Made by a program: the position numbers and the translations under genes. From contig DNDO01000028.1 of the NCBI GenBank assembly GCA_003484265.1, forward strand, positions 1 to 14,480: a stretch of 14,480 nucleotides of DNA, given 5' to 3'. Shown one piece after another: positions 1 to 6,697 of the stretch. The notes under the pieces were generated by a model. That model was not told the origin of the DNA and did no database searches. It saw nothing but the letters and a program-made list of their open reading frames with translations. The stretch is from Anaerolineae bacterium. GTDB lineage: Bacteria > Chloroflexota > Anaerolineae > Anaerolineales > Villigracilaceae. Each line of letters opens with the position of its first letter. Position 1 is the first letter of the stretch.

Positions 1-1154
1 ATGGTCTGTCTCTGCACAGTGCGCGTGGATGGCGACAATGCTTCGGTGAGCAGTTGTGAGAGCAGGGCTTGATCTGGCGAAAGGACATATGCGCCGCCGC
101 TTGTGATCCATGAGTTGACGTAGGGAGGGCGCAGGTAATAACTGCGGATGTCGGCGTTGGTCATCTTGGGGGCGTAGAGGGACAGCTGCAGGATGTCGGT
201 GAGTCCCAGATCTGTTTCGACGTTGTCTTTTACATTGCCGTACAACTCCGGGATGCGCGTCAGTGTCCCGGTTTGAAGGACCTGTGTGAAGATCGCGCGC
301 AACACTTCCTGTTGGCGGCGTCCACGGTCGAAGTCACTGGATTTCTGGCGGGAGCGTGCGTACCAGAGCGCGAGGTCGCCATCCATGTGGATCACGCCGG
401 GGTTGACAGTGTACAGGAACCAGTTCTCTTCGATCTCAGGGTTGTAGCTTGGGTCGATCAAACGCCAGTCTGTATAAGCACAAGAGACGGGGATGTCCAC
501 ACCGCCGAGCGTATCCACAATTTGGCGAAAGCCGTCGAAGTCCACCATGGCGGTGTGGTCGATGCGTATGCCCAGATTGTATTGGATTGTGTCTTTGAGC
601 AGACCGGGCCCGCCGCCGGGGTAGTTGGTGGATATGCCGTGTTGGTATGCGGTGTTGACGCGGTTATTCTCCCAGCCGGGAATAAAGACCCACAGGTCGC
701 GCGGGATTGAGATGAGGGAGACCTGTCCCTCACTGGGACGCAGGATGGCGACGACCATCGTGTCTGTGCGAAAGGATGTGCCGGAACGTTTATCGGAACC
801 GATCAACAGGAAGTTGATGGTCTCCTGTCCGTTATTAAGGACCTGACTGCCGGATGAGTCGATGGTTGGTAATGGCGCGACTGTATTGATCAGGAAATTC
901 GGGTCTATGGTCGGGACTTCGGTTGGAGTCGCTGAAGGGGAGGTGGAAGTTGGGGACGATGAATCAATTATCGGCTGGGAAAGAGGCGAGCTGGTTGGCG
1001 TCCACGAAACCGGCAGGAAGGGAGTCGGCGTTGGTGATGGGTTAGGCGCCGACGTCACCAGGATATAGGGCAGGGATGGCTGAGTTGACGCGTTGACTCC
1101 GCATCCGGCGAGCAGGAGCGCGCTGAGGATGATGCTCCAGCGAATCGGTTTCAT
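1..1154 (-). CDS. LCP (LytR-CpsA-Psr) family lipoprotein, 3'-truncated by window edge
   Basis: LCP enzymes transfer undecaprenyl-linked anionic polymers or polysaccharides to peptidoglycan outside the cytoplasmic membrane. The 384 visible residues read without a stop to base 1, so the C-terminus lies outside the window. The N-terminus is a lipoprotein signal with lipobox LAGC (Cys18), followed by a Pro/Thr/Ser linker to about residue 90. LCP hallmarks follow in order: FLLIGSDKRSG with an FRTDTMVV stretch, SIPRDLWVFIPG, NRVNTAYQHG, a GIRIDHTAMVDFDGF stretch, a LGGVDIPV stretch, and the C-terminal LALWYARSRSKSSDFDRGRRQQ arginine motif (written here as pieces: WYARSRSK, DFDRGRRQQ). The start ATG overlaps the stop of the LysM gene (ATGA) and has no Shine-Dalgarno sequence, so translational coupling is likely. 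Most LCP proteins are anchored by a TM helix; a lipid anchor is less usual. The family call is firm; the polymer substrate is unknown. Confidence 0.9.
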   Translation of the reverse strand, partial: MKPIRWSIILSALLLAGCGVNASTQPSLPYILVTSAPNPSPTPTPFLPVSWTPTSSPLSQPIIDSSSPTSTSPSATPTEVPTIDPNFLINTVAPLPTIDSSGSQVLNNGQETINFLLIGSDKRSGTSFRTDTMVVAILRPSEGQVSLISIPRDLWVFIPGWENNRVNTAYQHGISTNYPGGGPGLLKDTIQYNLGIRIDHTAMVDFDGFRQIVDTLGGVDIPVSCAYTDWRLIDPSYNPEIEENWFLYTVNPGVIHMDGDLALWYARSRQKSSDFDRGRRQQEVLRAIFTQVLQTGTLTRIPELYGNVKDNVETDLGLTDILQLSLYAPKMTNADIRSYYLRPPYVNSWITSGGAYVLSPDQALLSQLLTEALSPSTRTVQRQT

Positions 1155-1921
1155 TGGGCATTGGGTGTTGACGGGGTTGTTGTTGGCGTGGCTGTGGCTG
1201 GCACGGGCGATGACGTTGCCATGAATGTAGAGGAAGGTGTGATCGTCGAGAAGTCTGGTGTTTTGGTGGAAGTTGACGATGGAGTGGTCGTCGCGGCTTT
1301 TGTGGATGTAACTGCCGGCGTTATGGTCGGGACGTTTGGCACCCAAAGCAATTGCCCGGCAAATATGGTCGTGGACGAACCTAGGCAGTTGCCAGCTTGT
1401 AATTGAGGATACGAAATTCCATAGGAGAGCGCAATACGAAATAGGTTCTCACCCGGTTGTACAACGTGCCTTTTAACCCAACCTCCCGGCGGAAAACATT
1501 GAGCGACCACTTTTGTCGGCACAGCCGGGACGTATATCGTTGTACCCGGCGCGGGGTTTTGGAAGTTGAGACAGTTCCTGCTATTCAGCTCGTCGGTGGT
1601 TATATTGTATCTTTGCGCGATCGTATTGAGGTCTTCATTTGCTCCCACAGTGATGGCGATCCAGCCGCCCGGTATTGTGCAAACGGTCGGTTGCGGAAGG
1701 ATCGCATTGAGAGGTGTATCGGTGGGGATGATCGTTGGTACGTCTGGTGTTGGAAAAGGTGAAGCAAATTCGACTGCGAACTGTGTAGGGACGGGTGACG
1801 GCGTGGGCTGAAAAGACGGCGCGGATGTTTCGGACAACGCCAGTGAGATGCCTCCGATGACGAGGATGAGTGAAACCGCTCCAATGATGACTCCACTACC
1901 CGCCTGGCGCAGGGCATTCAT
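1151..1921 (-). CDS. Membrane-anchored protein with two LysM domains
   Basis: 256 aa. Residues about 9-30 form one hydrophobic helix (signal anchor, no lipobox Cys), followed by a Pro/Thr linker (31-80). Two LysM domains follow at about 85-132 and 147-195. Each starts with GGW and contains the usual GEN/NED-L-IA-Y core, and each ends in IYVP or LLWVP. A Ser/Thr/Pro tail fills 196-256. Each LysM is bracketed by a Cys pair (Cys81/Cys117 and Cys142/Cys179), which suggests one disulfide per domain. LysM domains bind GlcNAc-containing glycans such as peptidoglycan, so an extracytoplasmic wall-binding role is inferred. No catalytic domain is visible. The gene overlaps both neighbours by ATGA: the upstream kinase-like gene and the downstream LCP gene. 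A GGAG lies 8 bases before the start. It is probably a wall-anchoring or glycan-sensing partner of these neighbours. Confidence 0.88.
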   Translation of the reverse strand: MNALRQAGSGVIIGAVSLILVIGGISLALSETSAPSFQPTPSPVPTQFAVEFASPFPTPDVPTIIPTDTPLNAILPQPTVCTIPGGWIAITVGANEDLNTIAQRYNITTDELNSRNCLNFQNPAPGTTIYVPAVPTKVVAQCFPPGGWVKRHVVQPGENLFRIALSYGISYPQLQAGNCLGSSTTIFAGQLLWVPNVPTITPAVTSTKAATTTPSSTSTKTPDFSTITPSSTFMATSSPVPATATPTTTPSTPNAQ

Positions 1922-4260
1922 GGGTATTTCTCCATCTCGATTTTGGTCGTGGAAATGGGGAGCAGAACGCTGAACGTGGAACCTTTGCCTGTTTCACTCT
2001 CGACCCAAATGCGGCCCTTTTGCGCTTCGGTGAGGGTCTTCGCTATGGACAGCCCTACGCCCGTATCACCAACTCCCTGGATGAGCACATTGTCTGCGCG
2101 GTAAAGGCGCGTGAACACGCGCGGCAGGTCTTCAGCGGGGATGCCTCCACCCGTATCTGTAACCTGCAAAAGGACATAATCCCTGCCCTCTTCCTTCTTC
2201 GTCTGGACGCGCAGACGTACGGTTCCCTCATTCGGGGAGGCTGCCCCGGCGTTCTGGAGGAGGTGGATCAATATTTGTTGAAGTGCCTCTCGGTCCGCGT
2301 GGATGGATGCAATGTTCTTCGGCAGGTCGAGGAGCATCGAGATGTTCTTCTCGCGCACCTGACTGCTCGTGTAAGACATGGCGTTATCGATGATGAGGTT
2401 CAAGTCTACAGATTCAGGTTTAAGCGTATTGAGTTCTGATTCAAGCGTGGTGATCTGGATCAGGTCGTTGATGAGGTTGTCGATCCGTTCTGTGGATGAT
2501 TTGATCCGTTCCACGAACTTGCGTTGCAAAGCACCGAGAATGCCGACCGATTCTCCCAACAACAGGTCTGTGTAACCCACGATGGACGACATGGGCTGGC
2601 GCAGTTCCTGAGAAATGGAGGTGACAACCTCAGCCTGTTCAGTGGAAGCCGCCACAGACGAGCCTTTCTGTGCCTCCATGAGTTTGATATTGGCTTCGCC
2701 AAGCTGGTTCTGCAACCGGGCGACTTCCTCAAGCATCGAGCGTAATTCCGATTCCATCTGTGTGGACGCCGGGCTTCCGGGCTTGATACCCTTCGATGCG
2801 CGCAGGTTCTCGTTCTCTGCCTTCAACTTCTCGATGGCTTTTTGCGCATCATTCTGCATCTTCGTCAGTTCGGCGAGGTTCTCGGCTTGAGCCAAGCCTT
2901 CGGATGCGTCAGCTTTGACTGCGTCCATTTGATTTAGCAGGTCGTTGTTGCGTCGTTCGAGGTCGGCGATGCGTACCTGCGCAACATCCAGTTCCTGCCT
3001 TGTTAGCGTAGATCTATTTTCGAGGGCGCTCATTCTCTGTCCGCGTTGGATGATGGGAACAAGCGATGTGGCGATATTGGCGAGGAATGCCTGATCTTCC
3101 GCGCTCCATAAGCGGTTGGAATATGGGGAGAGCACCAGCACGCCGCCAATCACTTCCTTTTCTGGCGTCATGATCGGGACGCTCATCAAGTGACCGGGCG
3201 TCGCCAAACCCAACAATTCGCTGAGCCCTTTGATATCCGCCGATGTACTGCTCGACGGCAGGCGCAGTGGACGTCCGCGTTGGATGGAGTTCGTGAGCAT
3301 CGGGATCAAGTTCTTGTTCAGACTCCCGCCTTCGAGATTCTCCTCCCGGATCAGGTCGTATCCGCTTGCGATCTGCAACTGATTATTGTTATCTGTAAGA
3401 TTAATGAGAAAGGACAAATCAGCCAACATTGTCTGCGCGATGGCGCGGGTGATCGCCTGACTCACTTTTTCCACACTGGACTCGGCGGCAAGCGCAAGCA
3501 GGGCGTGGAAGGTTTTCGGGTCCGTGCTGTATCGCCGGCGTTCATCCGATGGCGCGATAGGTTTGATCGTGGTGGGTATTTGCGAAGGCGAGGGGAAACG
3601 CTGGGCCAGCGTCATCAAAATGGGATACGCCGCCATATATGCAAGACGCACTGCGCCGGGGAATTCGCCCTCCATCCGCCCGAAGATCATGTGAAGTAAA
3701 TGTCCGGCAAACGCAAGCACGAAGACCGCCATCCCATTGCCCCAACCGTTCGGGCGGCGCACCAGCAGCAGGAACAAACCAAATACTGCGATACCGAGGC
3801 TTGCCAGTTGCCAGTACCCGTCGAAGACGGTCAGGTTATAGGCTGTCGTGGGATTTTGTGAATAGGCAATCAGGCTCAAAGTAAACGCCGCCCCCACCAA
3901 AAGGCTGACCAGCGCCGTCCCTACGTCTGATGCGCGGCTGGGTTCTGGGAAAGTCCACAGCCAAACCATCCATACCAGCGCAAAGAGCGTCAATGCGCGG
4001 TCTGCAGGCGGAAGGAAAAGGGGCAGATTGATCAAACCCTCGTTCCCTAATGCGCTCAATACAAAGAGCGCCACCTGCGCTGAAAGGAGTAAACTCAAAC
4101 CAAACACTGTGCGTCGTGCCTGGGGAAACCCGCTTGCCCGTAACAGGAAGATCGAAGATTGAAGCGCGCTGACAATGGAGAACACCAGCACCAAGTGATA
4201 GATCACACTCCCTGTGGGTTGTGTGAAGAGATTGAACATTTGAGTGAGGGAATCGACCAT
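1918..4260 (-). CDS. 7TM-GAF-coiled-coil histidine-kinase-like protein lacking the acceptor His
   Basis: 780 aa. About seven hydrophobic segments lie in residues 17-220 (roughly 17-40, 50-72, 85-103, 113-133, 148-167, 174-194, 203-220). A GAF domain follows (about 252-406), then a long coiled coil (about 410-530), a HisKA-like dimerisation helix pair (545-607) and a HATPase_c lobe (655-768). The ATP-lobe motifs look intact: N-box LLQNAGAAS (Asn670), G1 TDTGGGIP (Asp702), and G2 GVGDTGVGLSIAK (731-736 core). The H-box reads SISQELRQPMSS, so Gln551 (codon CAG) occupies the phosphoacceptor position. There is no His anywhere from 541 to 653. It is therefore either a pseudo-histidine kinase (ATP-responsive scaffold or sensor) or uses an unknown acceptor. 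No response regulator gene is visible. It is the first gene of the operon leading to the LysM and LCP genes (ATGA overlap), so it may regulate or assemble with that envelope module. Confidence 0.88.
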   Translation of the reverse strand: MVDSLTQMFNLFTQPTGSVIYHLVLVFSIVSALQSSIFLLRASGFPQARRTVFGLSLLLSAQVALFVLSALGNEGLINLPLFLPPADRALTLFALVWMVWLWTFPEPSRASDVGTALVSLLVGAAFTLSLIAYSQNPTTAYNLTVFDGYWQLASLGIAVFGLFLLLVRRPNGWGNGMAVFVLAFAGHLLHMIFGRMEGEFPGAVRLAYMAAYPILMTLAQRFPSPSQIPTTIKPIAPSDERRRYSTDPKTFHALLALAAESSVEKVSQAITRAIAQTMLADLSFLINLTDNNNQLQIASGYDLIREENLEGGSLNKNLIPMLTNSIQRGRPLRLPSSSTSADIKGLSELLGLATPGHLMSVPIMTPEKEVIGGVLVLSPYSNRLWSAEDQAFLANIATSLVPIIQRGQRMSALENRSTLTRQELDVAQVRIADLERRNNDLLNQMDAVKADASEGLAQAENLAELTKMQNDAQKAIEKLKAENENLRASKGIKPGSPASTQMESELRSMLEEVARLQNQLGEANIKLMEAQKGSSVAASTEQAEVVTSISQELRQPMSSIVGYTDLLLGESVGILGALQRKFVERIKSSTERIDNLINDLIQITTLESELNTLKPESVDLNLIIDNAMSYTSSQVREKNISMLLDLPKNIASIHADREALQQILIHLLQNAGAASPNEGTVRLRVQTKKEEGRDYVLLQVTDTGGGIPAEDLPRVFTRLYRADNVLIQGVGDTGVGLSIAKTLTEAQKGRIWVESETGKGSTFSVLLPISTTKIEMEKYP
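1930..1933 (-). promoter_or_regulatory. Shine-Dalgarno GGAG for the LysM gene
   Basis: GGAG on the minus strand lies 8 bases before the ATG at 1921, inside the last codons of the kinase-like gene. It supports this start and reinitiation after the overlapping TGA. Confidence 0.55.
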
Positions 4261-4271
4261 GGGTTACTGTG

Positions 4272-4277
4272 ATTATA
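4272..4277 (-). promoter_or_regulatory. -10 element for the kinase-like/LysM/LCP operon
   Basis: A perfect TATAAT on the minus strand lies 11 bases before the ATG at 4260, predicting a 5' leader of only a few bases. No Shine-Dalgarno sequence is present. A poor -35 candidate (AAGACA, 4302-4297) sits 19 bases upstream. Assignment is by motif and position only. Confidence 0.5.
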
Positions 4278-4385
4278 CTTCCACTTGAAAAAAATATGTC
4301 TTTCTTTGCGTAATGCGAATAGCACGACCGAATCTTGGTCATGATGCCATCGCATCGAAACTCCAATTTATTCGACTACACCCCT

Positions 4386-4391
4386 TTATAA
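4386..4391 (+). promoter_or_regulatory. -10 element for the TPR gene, probably leaderless
   Basis: A perfect TATAAT ends 7 bases before the ATG at 4399, so the expected transcription start coincides with the start codon. There is no Shine-Dalgarno sequence and no convincing -35. Together with the opposite-strand TATAAT at 4272-4277 it makes the 4261-4398 gap a divergent promoter region. Confidence 0.5.
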
Positions 4392-4398
4392 TATCAAT

Positions 4399-5781
4399 AT
4401 GCGTGAAAGGTTTCGCAGTGGTCTCGTATTGTTCATACTTATTCTGGCAGTTTCTGCGCCGTTCATCTCCTCCGGATATTCCGAGATCAGAAGGGCAGAG
4501 ACCGCGCCTTCTCATCTAGAGGCGGCGGCGCATTATCAGACCGCCGCGATGCGCCTGCTTTGGCGCCCCGACCTCTACGAACTTGCTGGACATCATTTTT
4601 ATTATGCTGAAAAATATTTGCAGGCTGATGCCGCTTATCAAAAGGCATTCGATAGAAACGTGCTTTCGCCCGATGGGTGGGTTGCCTGGGGTGATATCGC
4701 TTATTTGAACGAAGACCCTCAACGCGCCGCTGAACTTTGGGAACAGGCGCTTGACCAGCCAAACCCATCTACAAACCTCTATTCGCGTCTTGCCCAGACG
4801 TATCAGGAGAAAAAAGATTATTCCAAAGCCGCGGAATACCTTCAACTTTATACGGAAGATCGTTTGGAGGATGCCTCTTCTCACTATCGTTTGGGACTCC
4901 TTTTGACATTGACCGATCCGAACCAAGCGCTGACCGAACTGATCTACGCCTCGCAGCTTGACCCTGATTTTGGTCCAGCTGCCGAGACTCTTCGCACAGC
5001 CTTGAACTTGTCTGCGTTAAGTGCCTCGCCTACAGAACAAAAAATTATCATCGGGCGCGGACTGGGACTTGTCAACGAATGGGAACTTGCACAAGCCGCG
5101 TTCGAAGAAGCTGTCAATTTAAATGGGAACAATGCTGAGGCATGGGCATGGCTTGGAGAGGCGGATCAGCAATCGGCGGGAGATGAGGCGTTGACATATC
5201 TCGACCGTGCGCTGAGTCTTGACCCCAATTCATCCGTTGTCAGGGGCTTACGAGGGCTTTACTTTCAGCGTGTCGGGAATCACTATGAAGCGTTGACTGA
5301 ATATCGATCCGCCGCTGAGCTCGAGCCTGAAAACCCAGCCTGGTATATTTCGATCGGTCAGGAGTACTCGATGACAGGCGACCTGATACGCGCGCTGGAG
5401 GCTTATCAATACACGACCGTGCTCCTGCCGGATAACGCGGAGTATTGGCGCTTGCTGGCGGGCTTTTGCGCGCAGAACAATATCAATATAGAGGACGTTG
5501 GCGTTCCTGCCGCGCAGACGGCAGTAAGGCTGGCTCCGAATGATCCATCGGCGTTGGACGTTCTCGGCTGGTTGTTGGTGCTCGATGGCAGGCATTTCGA
5601 AGCGGAACGAATCTTGATGGATGCGCTGACGATTGATCCGCAGCTTGCATCGGTTCATTTTCATTTGGCATTACTCTACCTGGAAACAAATGACCGCCAA
5701 TCGATGTTCGATCATTTGGTGCAGGCACGTGACTTGGGCAGTGTAGAAGCCGAAGCGTTGTTGAAAAACGAATTTCCATAA
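4399..5781 (+). CDS. Membrane-anchored tetratricopeptide (TPR) repeat protein
   Basis: 460 aa. Residues about 8-25 form a hydrophobic signal anchor preceded by Arg residues; no lipobox Cys is present. From about residue 40 to 455 the protein is nearly all helical TPR repeats. Typical consensus pieces include WVAWGDIAYLNEDPQRAAELW (as WGDIAYLN, AAELWEQAL), YSRLAQTYQEKKDYSKAAEYL (as LAQTYQEKKD), FEEAVNLNGNNAEAWAWLGEA (as AEAWAWLGEA), LDRALSLDP, AAELEPENPAWYISIGQEY (as ELEPENPAWY), and MDALTIDPQLASVHFHLALLY (as ALTIDPQLA). I count about nine to ten units, some degenerate around 190-225. TPR proteins scaffold protein-protein contacts; the partner is not evident. The hydrophobic N-terminus implies that the repeats face outside the cytoplasmic membrane. 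It is divergent from the kinase-like operon and may share its promoter region. The start is supported by a -10 element just upstream. Confidence 0.85.
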   Translation: MRERFRSGLVLFILILAVSAPFISSGYSEIRRAETAPSHLEAAAHYQTAAMRLLWRPDLYELAGHHFYYAEKYLQADAAYQKAFDRNVLSPDGWVAWGDIAYLNEDPQRAAELWEQALDQPNPSTNLYSRLAQTYQEKKDYSKAAEYLQLYTEDRLEDASSHYRLGLLLTLTDPNQALTELIYASQLDPDFGPAAETLRTALNLSALSASPTEQKIIIGRGLGLVNEWELAQAAFEEAVNLNGNNAEAWAWLGEADQQSAGDEALTYLDRALSLDPNSSVVRGLRGLYFQRVGNHYEALTEYRSAAELEPENPAWYISIGQEYSMTGDLIRALEAYQYTTVLLPDNAEYWRLLAGFCAQNNINIEDVGVPAAQTAVRLAPNDPSALDVLGWLLVLDGRHFEAERILMDALTIDPQLASVHFHLALLYLETNDRQSMFDHLVQARDLGSVEAEALLKNEFP

Positions 5782-5824
5782 TGTTCCATCCTAAGCGGAG
5801 CCGCCATTAGTTGGCTGCGCGGTC

Positions 5825-5847
5825 GAAGGATTTGCGAAAAATCCTTC
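5825..5847. repeat. Perfect 9-bp stem hairpin, REP-like or weak terminator
   Basis: GAAGGATTT (5825-5833) pairs with AAATCCTTC (5839-5847) around a 5-base loop GCGAA. No T-run follows on the plus strand, so it is not a classical intrinsic terminator. It lies in the 130-bp gap between the TPR and lipoprotein genes, in a stretch rich in short inverted pieces that could be a dispersed palindromic repeat. Copy number cannot be judged from one window. Confidence 0.45.
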
Positions 5848-5899
5848 CGATGTTGAGGATTGCTCCGTCTTCGGCTCGTATTGACGGACTTAACTCTGA

Positions 5900-5905
5900 T
5901 AAAAT
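5900..5905 (+). promoter_or_regulatory. -10 element for the lipoprotein gene, probably leaderless
   Basis: TAAAAT ends 6 bases before the ATG at 5912. A good -35 match TTGACG lies at 5881-5886, but the spacer is only 13 bases, shorter than the usual 16-18. No Shine-Dalgarno sequence is present. A leaderless or very short leader transcript is inferred. Confidence 0.4.
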
Positions 5906-5911
5906 CCCCAC

Positions 5912-6562
5912 ATGAAATTTACTCGTGTTCCCACTGTAATTCTTTCATCCATCATCCTTGTTCTCGCCTCCTGCATCCCTGCCTCGCCACCACAAACAAT
6001 TCTGTCTGGTAACCCGGGCGACATTCTATATCAGGAACTGTTCGCCGATAATACTTCCGGCTGGGACCGCGTGCTCAACGAGGGCGGCATCATGGATTAT
6101 GACAGCGGCGGGTACCGCTTCCTCATCCGCGAACCGAAAGTAAATTATTGGTCTACGCCGGGGAAGCACTTTGGTGACGTGCGAGTCGAAGCGGATGTTT
6201 CCCGGCTGGATGGTCCTGAAGAAAATCGCGCCGGTCTGATGTGCCGCTACCAGAACGGGGACCATTATTTCTTTATTATTTCCACGGATGGGTTCTATGG
6301 AGTGGGTAAATTCATCGGCGGGCAGGCTGTCTTGATCGCTCAAGAGTCCATGATGCCCACTGACCTGATTCTGGGGGACGGCGTAAATCACTTGCGCGCC
6401 GATTGCATTGGAAACACTCTCACCTTTTATGTGAATTTCACCCAGGTAGCCGCTGTGCAGGATTCTGACTTCCCTGTTGGCGATGTCGGTGTGTTGGCAG
6501 GTTCGTTCAACGAACCCGGCGTGGATGTGTTATTCCAGAATTTTGTAGTGATACAACCGTAG
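5912..6562 (+). CDS. Lipoprotein, probable concanavalin-like (DUF1080-type) fold
   Basis: 216 aa. The N-terminus is a lipoprotein signal with lipobox LASC (Cys21). The mature part (about 38-216) begins with YQELFADNTSGWDR and continues as alternating beta strands: YRFLIREPKVNYWS, a DVRVEADVSRL stretch, AGLMCRYQNGDHYFFII, YGVGKFIGG, LTFYVNFTQVAAVQD, and VGVLAGSFNEPGVDVLFQNF. This pattern (F.d..sGW, then strands and a closing ..f.nf.v) resembles the concanavalin-like lectin/glucanase folds of the DUF1080 (3-keto-disaccharide hydrolase-like) group seen in many secreted proteins. I see no obvious catalytic acid pair, so carbohydrate binding rather than hydrolysis is as likely. It is probably a surface lipoprotein of unknown ligand. 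It appears to be a single gene with its own promoter. The fold call is from pattern only. Confidence 0.72.
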   Translation: MKFTRVPTVILSSIILVLASCIPASPPQTILSGNPGDILYQELFADNTSGWDRVLNEGGIMDYDSGGYRFLIREPKVNYWSTPGKHFGDVRVEADVSRLDGPEENRAGLMCRYQNGDHYFFIISTDGFYGVGKFIGGQAVLIAQESMMPTDLILGDGVNHLRADCIGNTLTFYVNFTQVAAVQDSDFPVGDVGVLAGSFNEPGVDVLFQNFVVIQP

Positions 6563-6580
6563 AACTGTGTTTGTAGAGTA

Positions 6581-6597
6581 GGCGGTATAGACCCGCC
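6581..6597. other. Small GC hairpin after the lipoprotein gene
   Basis: GGCGG (6581-6585) and CCGCC (6593-6597) form a 5-bp stem with a 7-base loop. No T-run follows. It is the only structure I see in the 135-bp gap between the lipoprotein and methylthiotransferase genes. I find no clear promoter or Shine-Dalgarno sequence for the downstream gene there. Confidence 0.25.
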
Positions 6598-6697
6598 GAA
6601 ACATGACCAACAAAATTCCATAATAACTTTCCTCACTAGGTGGTTCGATAAGACCTTCAAAGAACATACGGATCTACTCAACCACTGCAAGATACTT

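Noticed and set aside
273..710. 145-aa plus-strand open frame
   Set aside because: It lies wholly opposite the LCP gene, whose motifs are unmistakable, and its product shows no recognisable pattern.
2020..2439. 139-aa plus-strand open frame
   Set aside because: It is antisense to the ATPase lobe of the kinase-like gene and has no domain signature.
3836..4366. 176-aa minus-strand open frame crossing the kinase-like start
   Set aside because: It is a frame shadow of the TM region; the 4260 start gives clean TM segments and a -10 element just upstream.
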